64,000 bases of DNA from a virus: positions 1 to 64,000 of the IMG/VR virus record IMGVR_UViG_3300021964_000026; one strand, given 5' to 3'. Every line of letters begins with the position of its first letter. The stretch's first letter is position 1. The notes under the pieces are model-generated. The model saw only the letters and a program-made list of their open reading frames with translations, searched no databases and had not been told where the DNA came from. The position numbers were made by a program, and so were the translations under genes. Positions 30,875-38,212 of this stretch are shown here, in pieces.

Positions 30875-31560
30875 AGCCACCTCTCATCATTGACACCAAT
30901 GAACGCGGTTCACTCGTGTCAGCACTTGAGCGACGCGCAAAATCACGCTCTCCCCGAATTGATGTCTTGCGGCAGAACCTTGTCAACGGCGACTACAAGT
31001 GTGGAGATTGGTTGATTGAAGCCAAGAGCATTGACGACCTCTTCACATCCATGAGAAGCGGACACCTTATGCGACAACTTGACAACATGGATGCAAACGA
31101 TGGCAACTACGGGTTGGTGATTTGGGGTGAGATTGGTGGCTACATTCACCGAGCGCGTGAGCGTGGTTCCACCATCACCGCCAGCCAAGCCCTCAAACAA
31201 ATGACAGGATTCCTCGGTAGAGTTGTAGCCGACTTTGGTTGCCTCATCTACCGCGCACCTAACGCAAGTGAAGCGGCGGCGTTCATGGTCGCCCTGCACG
31301 AGAAAACCTACAAGAAAGCGAGCCGTCATGGTGCGCAAGCCGTTCGGCGCGTATCCACAAACGATGTTCGCAAAGACATGCTCCTTACGATTCCCGGTAT
31401 CGGTCCGGAAATGGTGGAGGCAATCATTGACGCGTGCGGCTCAATTGAAGAAGCCGCATGTGGTGATTGCTTGCGTGATGTTCCCCGCATGGGGAAGGTG
31501 TTGCGCAATCGTGTTGTTGAAGTATTGACCAGCGAAGAAGAAGTTCGCTTTGAAAGGTGA
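30871..31560 (+). CDS. XPF/ERCC4-type structure-specific nuclease with HhH domain
   Basis: 229 residues. The nuclease core reads DTNERG (8-13), NGDYKCG (Asp41) and IEAKS (49-53), equivalent to the D..E...GD...ERK signature of XPF/Mus81/Hef nucleases, with Ala in place of the Arg of ERK. Residues ~170-215 form a helix-hairpin-helix unit (LLTIPGIGPEMVEAIIDACG). This compact nuclease-HhH layout matches archaeal XPF. Expected role is cutting branched DNA at forks or recombination intermediates. Confidence 0.85.
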   Translation: MKPPLIIDTNERGSLVSALERRAKSRSPRIDVLRQNLVNGDYKCGDWLIEAKSIDDLFTSMRSGHLMRQLDNMDANDGNYGLVIWGEIGGYIHRARERGSTITASQALKQMTGFLGRVVADFGCLIYRAPNASEAAAFMVALHEKTYKKASRHGAQAVRRVSTNDVRKDMLLTIPGIGPEMVEAIIDACGSIEEAACGDCLRDVPRMGKVLRNRVVEVLTSEEEVRFER

Positions 31561-31566
31561 GCGCGC

Positions 31567-31695
31567 ATGTTTGATATTTTATACACAGTCGCAAATTATC
31601 TTTATAAGAAGATAGCGAGAAACAAGAAAACGAGAAATGGTTATAGGCTGACCACCATACCCCAAGAGTCATCCGCCCCCCAATGGAGAGAGTAA
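31567..31695 (+). CDS. Tiny hypothetical protein, 42 aa
   Basis: Reads MFDILYTVANYLYKKIARNK then a basic middle and ends QWRE; GGTGAG lies just upstream of its ATG. The hydrophobic start and basic tail could sit at a membrane surface. The DNA is AT-rich. Its end contains the GGAGAG ribosome binding site of the next gene. Supported by coupling only. Confidence 0.45.
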   Translation: MFDILYTVANYLYKKIARNKKTRNGYRLTTIPQESSAPQWRE

Positions 31696-31697
31696 GA

Positions 31698-33128
31698 ATG
31701 CCCCAAAGACAATGGAACCAATACACAGCCGTGAAAGAATACCCGATGATGAAGGAATACCTTGAGCGTTTCCGGACGACTTCGTTTTTCAACGAAATCC
31801 CCGGACTCATTTCCTTCTTCTACCTGCAAGGTCAAGCCCTTGTAGACTATGTGCGAATACCCGTTTGGGCTTCGGCCCTTGACCCGCGAATCCATGTATT
31901 TTGGATTCAAGCAACGCGGTCCGGAAAGTCAATCGCATGGGAGTTTACAGGCGAAGTCGCAGACTTGGCAGGGTTGAACATTGACATGTTCACCAGCGGA
32001 ACAGACAGCGCGCTTATCGGGTCAATTGACTCGGTGAGTGATGGCGAAGGTGGATACGAAATCGTGCAGAATGAAGGACTGCTCGGAGGAAAGAAATGTT
32101 TGAACTTTGATGAAGGGTCAATCCTTCTTCAATCCAACCCCAAGCAATTCTTCTCCGAAGTTATCCTTTACCTGCAACAAGCGATGAATCCTGTCGGAAG
32201 CCACAGCAACACCTTGACCAAGCACATGAAGAACGGTAAAGTGGAAACAGAATCCCGCGTATCGTTTTGGATTACCTCGTTTCCGCCCAGCGGTGTCAAG
32301 GAATATGTGCTGACCAAAGGATTGTTTCAGCGTGTCTTGTTGCTCTACCGACCGTGGAGCGATGACATGCGTCAACTCGTTTCGGAGCGACGCATGGAAG
32401 GTGTGTTCAAGAACAAGTTGACCGAAGTGCAATCCCTTGAAGACATCGCCCAACATTTCATCCGCATTCGTGAGAAGACCGAGGCTCGTTTGTTGAGCAT
32501 CGCCAACATGACCCATCAAGAATGGGAAGCCCTCGCACCATCCAGCAAAGAAGAAGTTGCGCGTGGTTGCATGCATGAGATGTTCACCATTGAACCCTCG
32601 GTTCATCCACAACTGATGGCTTCGGTTGAGGAATACTACACGCTTGTCCGAGGGATGGACAAACACCTGTCCGATGTCGTTTGTTCGTTCATTCCGAATG
32701 TCCTCAACTACACGGTGATTTTCGCTACCCACCTCGCTTTGATGCGCGTTGAGCGTGATGGTCTTTCACAAGACGCGGAATGGATTGTAAGTGGTGATGA
32801 TGTTGAGATGGCGACTGAAATCCTCTACGATATATACGAGCAACTTGTCCTTTGGCTTGAGTCCGAGGTTGAAGTCGGAGCAAAGGCCGCTGAAAAAGTT
32901 GCGCGTAAAGAGGAATGGTTGGATGCAATGAAGAGTCTCAAGTCCGTGGAGATTGAAAACAAAGGCGAAGGCTGGGTTCTCAAGAACGACATGTTCCAAC
33001 GCTATGCAAACAAAATGGGCTTGAGCATGCCAAGCGTTTATCGGCGATTCAAGGATGTGGAAAAGATGTTCCGCACCCAGCGTGTCGGTAGCGCAGTCTA
33101 CATTCAAATGAAGGAGGAATCCCAATGA
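31698..33128 (+). CDS. P-loop ATPase, DUF3987/primase-helicase-like, with C-terminal winged helix
   Basis: 476 residues from the ATG at 31698 (GGAGAG at correct spacing; 31683 lacks one). Walker A is ATRSGKS (Lys77), Walker B NFDEGS (Asp138-Glu139), followed by SFWITSFPPSG as a sensor strand. The last ~50 residues (LKNDMFQRYANKMGLSMPSV and onward) look like a winged helix. The layout resembles the ATPase part of DUF3987 and phage primase-helicases, so it may be the replicative helicase partner of the primase encoded upstream. Confidence 0.68.
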   Translation: MPQRQWNQYTAVKEYPMMKEYLERFRTTSFFNEIPGLISFFYLQGQALVDYVRIPVWASALDPRIHVFWIQATRSGKSIAWEFTGEVADLAGLNIDMFTSGTDSALIGSIDSVSDGEGGYEIVQNEGLLGGKKCLNFDEGSILLQSNPKQFFSEVILYLQQAMNPVGSHSNTLTKHMKNGKVETESRVSFWITSFPPSGVKEYVLTKGLFQRVLLLYRPWSDDMRQLVSERRMEGVFKNKLTEVQSLEDIAQHFIRIREKTEARLLSIANMTHQEWEALAPSSKEEVARGCMHEMFTIEPSVHPQLMASVEEYYTLVRGMDKHLSDVVCSFIPNVLNYTVIFATHLALMRVERDGLSQDAEWIVSGDDVEMATEILYDIYEQLVLWLESEVEVGAKAAEKVARKEEWLDAMKSLKSVEIENKGEGWVLKNDMFQRYANKMGLSMPSVYRRFKDVEKMFRTQRVGSAVYIQMKEESQ

Positions 33129-33727
33129 GCAAAGTGATGGCTATTGACATTGAGACGGCCAACTACTCTCACGAGGTCGGAGGATGGGGCAATACCCACA
33201 TGTTTGAGCCGACCGTCGTTGCCACATGGGACGGCGAAGAAGCACATGTGTTCACCAAAGCCGACGATGCAATTGTAGCAGACGCGCACATGCATCCTCT
33301 TCACCCACGCGACCTTGGTGAACACCTCAAGAAGCATGTTGACTCCGGCGGTATCATCGTTGGACACAACATCCGAGGGTTTGACCTCCCCGTTCTCCGA
33401 GATGCGCTGGACATGCACTATGCTGGCGTGTTGCTCAACAAGAAAGAGAACATCCTTGACACCTCGTGGTCCCTGCGTGAAGCATGTGGAAAGAGCCACC
33501 ACCTTGACTCGCTGTGTAAGCACACGCTGGGTAAAGGAAAAGAAATCATGGATTCAGCAGACGCGCCTGTGGCTTGGAAAGAAGGCCGACACGCGGAAGT
33601 CATCAAATACTGCATCGCAGATTGCAAACTCAACTATGACCTGTTTCTACACGGTAGAAACGAAGGTTTCGTCAAAGGGCGGAACGAGGAAACAGGCATC
33701 GTTGAGGAATACCACATAGGATGGTGA
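33125..33727 (+). CDS. DEDDy 3'-5' exonuclease (DnaQ-like fold)
   Basis: 200 residues with AIDIETAN (Asp8, Glu10), GHNIRGFDLPVL as Exo II and YCIADCKL as Exo III, all intact. This is a free-standing 3'-5' exonuclease of RNase H fold. Since the Exo II motif of the viral PolB is altered, this enzyme could supply proofreading in trans. Overlaps the ATPase gene by ATGA. Confidence 0.85.
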   Translation: MSKVMAIDIETANYSHEVGGWGNTHMFEPTVVATWDGEEAHVFTKADDAIVADAHMHPLHPRDLGEHLKKHVDSGGIIVGHNIRGFDLPVLRDALDMHYAGVLLNKKENILDTSWSLREACGKSHHLDSLCKHTLGKGKEIMDSADAPVAWKEGRHAEVIKYCIADCKLNYDLFLHGRNEGFVKGRNEETGIVEEYHIGW

Positions 33728-33733
33728 ACCCCC

Positions 33734-35230
33734 ATGACAGAAGAAAGGAAAACAGGAAGAGAAGCCCAAATGAGCAACATTCGTGCCGCTGTGCAAGTGG
33801 CCGAAACCGTGAGGTCAACGCTTGGCCCTGCGGGTATGGACAAAATGCTCGTAGACGAACGCGGAGAAAGCATCGTGACCAACGACGGTATCACGATTCT
33901 CCGAGAACTTGACACCGCACATCCCGGTGCGCAGATGATGGTTCAAGCGAGTCAAACGCAAGAAGAAGTGTGCAAAGACGGAACGACCAGCGTGGTTGTG
34001 CTGGCTGGACAAATGCTGGCCTTGAGCGAGGGATTGCTCATGCGAGGCATTCACCCGCAAACAATTGTGCGCGCATACAACAAAGCATCCAAAATCGCCC
34101 TTGAAAACATGCCGCTTCCCGAAACAAACATCGCTGTTGATGTGGTGGCCGCAACTGCTTTGCGCGGCAAAGCGTCCGAGTCTGCTCTTGGATTCGCCGC
34201 TCAACTCGTTGAAAACGCCGCGTTGACTGTTAATGGCAACCTTGACCGTGTTCGCACACTCACTCAAGCGGGTGGCGACATGAGTGATTCTTACATCCAC
34301 AGCGGTCTTGTTCTCAACAAGACCTTCGTGAATCCCGACTTTACCGGGAAAGAAAATCCGCGCATTCTTCTCCTTGATGGAGGAATTGACGGCTTCAATT
34401 ACGAGGATGTCCAAATGCAAATCAGCGACCCAGCCCAACTTGATGCAATCCGAAAACAAGAGATGCAGATTTTGAGTAGCGTGTCCCACGCTCTTTCCGA
34501 GATGGCTGACATTGTGATTGTCCGAGATGGTGTTCACGAGGCCGTTGCCAAATACCTTGACGCACAGAACATCGGTGTTGTCAGTCGTGTCCAGCAAAGC
34601 GACATGGACAGCATCGCTCGCATCACAGGTATCCCCGTCCACCACCGAATCACCGAAGTTGCTGATGACTACGAAGCGCGTATTGAAGGTTCAATCAAAT
34701 CCATTCGCATTGGCGACCTTGACTATGTGTCGGTTGAAGCGAAGGAAAGCGACACCATCACCATGATTGTTCGGGGCGCAACCCGACAAACGCTGGATGA
34801 ATACGAGCGTGCGTTTGACGACGCTCTTGGTGTGGCTTGTCTCTACTTGAATGACAAGCGACTCTACCCCGGTGGTGGTGCTGTTCTTTCTAACTTGGCG
34901 ATGACTGTGCGTAGTCATGCTACACATGAACGACAGTCTTCTGCTCGTGAGCGTATGTGCATGGAAGCCTTTGCAGATTCCCTTGAAATCATCCCTGCCG
35001 CTATTGCCAGCAACGCTGGTATGGACGCGCTTGATGTGGTGATGGAGTTGCGTTCGGTGACGAACAACTACGGGCTTTACATTGACTTTGCAGGGGAAGG
35101 CTCAATCGGTGATATGGTCAAGCATAATGTGTGGGAACCTGCCGCGCTTGTTGAACAAATCATCAAGTCGGCTACCGAGGTTGCTTGCTCCATCCTTCGT
35201 ATTGATGACATTATCGCGAGGCGTGGTTAA
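33734..35230 (+). CDS. thsA: Group II chaperonin (thermosome) subunit
   Basis: 498 residues with thermosome hallmarks: STLGPAGMDKML near residue 35, the ATPase motif KDGTTS (81-86, catalytic Asp82 kept; cellular versions have GDGTTS), a PGGGA motif and a full apical domain. It is about 45 residues shorter than cellular subunits and ends IIARRG, without the Gly-Met-rich tail that lines the chamber. It may assemble alone or mix with host subunits to fold the large virion proteins. Chaperonin genes of this type are known in magroviruses. Confidence 0.93.
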   Translation: MTEERKTGREAQMSNIRAAVQVAETVRSTLGPAGMDKMLVDERGESIVTNDGITILRELDTAHPGAQMMVQASQTQEEVCKDGTTSVVVLAGQMLALSEGLLMRGIHPQTIVRAYNKASKIALENMPLPETNIAVDVVAATALRGKASESALGFAAQLVENAALTVNGNLDRVRTLTQAGGDMSDSYIHSGLVLNKTFVNPDFTGKENPRILLLDGGIDGFNYEDVQMQISDPAQLDAIRKQEMQILSSVSHALSEMADIVIVRDGVHEAVAKYLDAQNIGVVSRVQQSDMDSIARITGIPVHHRITEVADDYEARIEGSIKSIRIGDLDYVSVEAKESDTITMIVRGATRQTLDEYERAFDDALGVACLYLNDKRLYPGGGAVLSNLAMTVRSHATHERQSSARERMCMEAFADSLEIIPAAIASNAGMDALDVVMELRSVTNNYGLYIDFAGEGSIGDMVKHNVWEPAALVEQIIKSATEVACSILRIDDIIARRG

Positions 35231-35355
35231 TGATTGAAGTCTTACTGATTGCCTTCTTGGTGCTGATAGGCATTGAACTTGGCTTCGTCATGCTTGACAT
35301 GATTTACCGCGCGGCAAGCAACATCCCTATCCCGAACTCAAAGGAAGAGGAATGA
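35230..35355 (+). CDS. 41-aa single-pass membrane peptide
   Basis: Starts at the A of the thermosome's TAA stop and ends KEEE. Residues 3-25 (EVLLIAFLVLIGIELGFVML) form one hydrophobic helix; the C terminus is charged. Last gene of the rightward block, one base from the opposing stop codon. Could be a small holin-like or membrane-adaptor peptide; no direct evidence. Confidence 0.55.
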   Translation: MIEVLLIAFLVLIGIELGFVMLDMIYRAASNIPIPNSKEEE

Positions 35356-35356
35356 A

Positions 35357-36394
35357 TCAAACCACATAAGCGCGTCCGCAGTTGTAAGGACATTTAAGCC
35401 CTCTACGCTGTGGGTTGTTGACAAAGTTGGCTGGCTGACCTTCTTGGATGTATTGACCGCACTCTATGCAGTTGCCCCCGTATTTTGCGGGAAATGGGGC
35501 CTTGATGACTCCTTCTTGTTTCATTTTCTCCCAAAACGCATCCTGTCCCGCCCCACCTTCTGTGTTGATTTCACGAAGGTTGGGGTGGACTTCTCGCAAT
35601 TCTTCGGTGAGATTTCTCAAAGCGCGAGTCCCCCTTCCTTCACCACGCTTATCACGGTGCGTTACGAACCCTAAGATGTTGGCTTTGTTGTCTTTGACAT
35701 TCACCACCCCGCGTGTTGACCTGTCGGGGGATTCGTATTGGTATTGGGTGGGTGCTTTTATGTGGTCTGTGAGAAACTTAAAGTCATGCTCAAAAGGGTC
35801 GGGCAAGAATCGGTTGCGATTTGGGTTGCGTGCTTGAAAATCAGTCATGGGTTGAGGTGCGCCAGCGACTTGCTCACCTGTGTTTACATCATGTAGCGGT
35901 GCTTTCAACAAGCGCGCAACAACATCCATCGGCTCGCTGTGGAACATCATATCGTTCTCTTGATTGAATTGCTCTTGTGCTTGAATGAGACAAGCGGAGC
36001 ATACTGACGCGCCCATTTGCTGATTTGATACAGCCGCCTCCTGTCCACTCATCGGTGCGTTGCACATTTCGCATTCAGCGGACTGACCGTAGAGGTTCAT
36101 TTGTGGAGCCTTGACGATGACCATTTTCAGCGTGGAGCCTACGGACGGATGAGAGCGCGCCCTGTTCGTGTGCGTTTCCTCCGGCACAATTTTTCCTTCT
36201 TTCGTGTGGCTCATGTCTTTGCCGCCCTTTCCAGCGACCCCGCGCTTGCGACGCTCCCTCTCCAACTCCCGTCGGTATTTCTTACGCGCGGGCGTAGATT
36301 CGTATTGCGTTTCGTATTTGCGCTTGTGCGCAATGGCGGCGGGAGACTTGGCCTCCTTCTTCATTTTCGTGATGCGCCACCAAAGGTCCGACAT
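35357..36394 (-). CDS. Multidomain protein: basic N terminus, zinc sites and GNAT acetyltransferase-like domain
   Basis: 345 residues, start after GAGGTG. The N terminus (KRKYETQYESTPARKKYRRE ... GKGGKDMSHT) matches a recurrent element of marine phage packaging/structural-region proteins. CEMCNAP...CSACL (about 108-135) is a zinc site. Residues ~225-300 resemble a GNAT domain: HRDKRGEGRGTRALRNL is the acetyl-CoA loop, DAFWEKMKQEGV the last strand region. A second zinc site follows (CIECGQ...CPYNCG). Last gene of the leftward transcript. It may modify virion or host proteins; substrates unknown. Confidence 0.62.
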   Translation of the reverse strand: MSDLWWRITKMKKEAKSPAAIAHKRKYETQYESTPARKKYRRELERERRKRGVAGKGGKDMSHTKEGKIVPEETHTNRARSHPSVGSTLKMVIVKAPQMNLYGQSAECEMCNAPMSGQEAAVSNQQMGASVCSACLIQAQEQFNQENDMMFHSEPMDVVARLLKAPLHDVNTGEQVAGAPQPMTDFQARNPNRNRFLPDPFEHDFKFLTDHIKAPTQYQYESPDRSTRGVVNVKDNKANILGFVTHRDKRGEGRGTRALRNLTEELREVHPNLREINTEGGAGQDAFWEKMKQEGVIKAPFPAKYGGNCIECGQYIQEGQPANFVNNPQRRGLKCPYNCGRAYVV

Positions 36395-36403
36395 GCGCGC
36401 ACC

Positions 36404-37921
36404 TCACACATAGTCCATGATGTTGCCTTCTTTCATTCGCACATCCGTGTCTGCTTCGCGTTGTCTTTGCATGCCGTAGTTGGGCGACGGCGAGTCGTCT
36501 TCATTGCCGAAGTCCATTGTGTTGCGCGTCTGCTCCCTTGCTTCCTCTCGGTATTGTCTCAATCGGTTTTGCTCGGCTTGGTCGTTGCGCATAGCCATTT
36601 TCGCGTCAAGGAAAGAGGCAGGTTTTCCTTCCTTTATTCTTCTCATCACCTTTCTTTGATGTGTGGGGTTTCGCATTTCCTCCATCCTGTCAGCCGCGCT
36701 CTCGTCGTCTTCATTTCCAAGACGCTCATCAAATGGGTTCTGCTCGTTCAAGTGGATTTGCGCGGCAAGGTCATCGTAAACCATAGCCGCAGGGTGATTG
36801 ATAGCGCGCCCTTCTGCGTCACGCATGCTTCGGTTGCCCTTCAACAAAGCCCACGCCGCGTCCATGACATTCAATGGATTGTCAAACGAAGTCTGCATTT
36901 GGAACGGACGAACTATCATCCCTTCACCTTGACCTTCGCGCGGACTCATAAGCGGTCCGAGGTCGCGCGGGTTGGCAGTCTGCGATTTTGGCGTTTCAGC
37001 ACCAATGCTTGCCGCAGAAAAACCCACATTCGGGTCTTCGTCGTCGTCTTGGTTTCGCATACTAACATTGAACTCATGGTCCGATGGGCTAAAGTGATAA
37101 CTGTCAGTCAAATAACGCGCCGCCATTTGTTCAGCAACTTCGGGAGAAAAGCGCGCAGATAACAAGCGCGCAATTCTTTCCAAATCCATATCGTCGGGTT
37201 CGCGCTTAGGCGCACGCATCCCTCTATTTCTTTCTTTGAACGCTTCGTCTTCCTCATACAACCGGTCGTGTTCCAATTGCTCTTCAATTTGGCGTTCCCC
37301 CAAACCCATAGCGCGCAGTTGTGCGCGCCTGTCTCCACCACCACCGCCACCGCGTGAAGACGGTCGTTCTTCTCGTGTGGGTGTAAAACCGCGACCTTCA
37401 CCTCTCCTTCTGTTGCGTTGCTCTTCAACACGGTCGTTATCGGTGAGGCTGTCAATGCGGTCCGACCACTCCATGAAAGGGTCTTCATCAAGCGATTGAC
37501 GGAGTTGACTGAAAGAAACCCCTCGGTTCCGCAACAAGCGTTGCAACCCTGCGTTTTGCGGGTCATGTCCTTCGTTTGCGGCTTTCATTTTGCGCGCCCT
37601 TTTCATGCTTTCAATGATGTTAATGCTTTCGTCACCAATGGCTTCATCAAGCGATTTGCCATGATGGTGTTCAAAGTATTTGTTCATGAAGTCTTCATTC
37701 ACATTGAAGCGTTCAAATTGTCGTTGGAGATAGTCCGGGTCTTCATCCATGCGCTCTTTCATTTGCACTTTGCGAGAACGATTGCTGGCCGCACCGCCAC
37801 CGCGTCGCCGCGGTCCACTCTTTTTGAGGTCGCCTTTCTTGGGTTTTGTTGGTTTCCCTACACCAATGACGATGACCATACCGCCTTTCTTGGGTTTCTC
37901 AAGGTTCTCACCTTTCGCCAT
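36404..37921 (-). CDS. Charged, largely disordered protein of the virion block, 505 aa
   Basis: Start at the second ATG (37921) because GGAG is spaced for it. Pro/Gly/Arg/Asp-rich, with low-complexity stretches (RRRGGGAA, RGGGGGG) and many charged helices; no enzymatic motif. NPLNVMDAAWALLKGN (about residue 350) matches the N-terminal motif of two other virion-block proteins. A scaffold, genome-binding or tegument-like internal protein is plausible. Its stop overlaps the GAGGTG site of the zinc-GNAT gene. Confidence 0.68.
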   Translation of the reverse strand: MAKGENLEKPKKGGMVIVIGVGKPTKPKKGDLKKSGPRRRGGGAASNRSRKVQMKERMDEDPDYLQRQFERFNVNEDFMNKYFEHHHGKSLDEAIGDESINIIESMKRARKMKAANEGHDPQNAGLQRLLRNRGVSFSQLRQSLDEDPFMEWSDRIDSLTDNDRVEEQRNRRRGEGRGFTPTREERPSSRGGGGGGDRRAQLRAMGLGERQIEEQLEHDRLYEEDEAFKERNRGMRAPKREPDDMDLERIARLLSARFSPEVAEQMAARYLTDSYHFSPSDHEFNVSMRNQDDDEDPNVGFSAASIGAETPKSQTANPRDLGPLMSPREGQGEGMIVRPFQMQTSFDNPLNVMDAAWALLKGNRSMRDAEGRAINHPAAMVYDDLAAQIHLNEQNPFDERLGNEDDESAADRMEEMRNPTHQRKVMRRIKEGKPASFLDAKMAMRNDQAEQNRLRQYREEAREQTRNTMDFGNEDDSPSPNYGMQRQREADTDVRMKEGNIMDYV

Positions 37922-37922
37922 T

Positions 37923-38129
37923 TTATTCAACTCCATGCTGTTTGAACTTGGGTTTTGTCAATCTTGACTCGCGCCAAAGTCGCGAGCAAAGTGGACACTC
38001 CCAAATGAGGACACGCGTATCACGGTCATTAACATATCGCCCTTCAAGGCGTTGCGCGAGAATCGTCTCGTGACAACCGGGACACGATTGACTTAAGCGC
38101 GCCTTTAGTTTTCCCAAAACTTCCACCAC
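37923..38129 (-). CDS. Zinc-ribbon protein, 68 aa, start uncertain
   Basis: CPGC near residue 17 and CPLC near residue 46 make a four-Cys ribbon flanked by basic residues. The GTG codons at 38129/38126 would be the start, overlapping the upstream tiny gene by ~25 bases; a TTG slightly downstream is possible. The end overlaps the start of the 505-aa gene. Confidence 0.6.
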   Translation of the reverse strand: MVEVLGKLKARLSQSCPGCHETILAQRLEGRYVNDRDTRVLIWECPLCSRLWRESRLTKPKFKQHGVE

Positions 38130-38203
38130 CGTTTGAAAATGCTGTTCGTCACAACTTGTTGCTCCATTACATCGCGCACATATTCGTCAAGCCATTTATC
38201 CAT
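38105..38203 (-). CDS. Tiny Trp-rich protein, 32 aa
   Basis: Reads MDKWLDEYVRDVMEQQVV ... FKRWWKFWEN, starting three bases after a GTGAT that overlaps the tail-fibre stop. Amphipathic, with five Trp, ending in a basic/aromatic helix as in membrane-active peptides. A translated leader is the alternative. Supported by position and composition only. Confidence 0.4.
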   Translation of the reverse strand: MDKWLDEYVRDVMEQQVVTNSIFKRWWKFWEN

Positions 38204-38212
38204 CGTATCACA

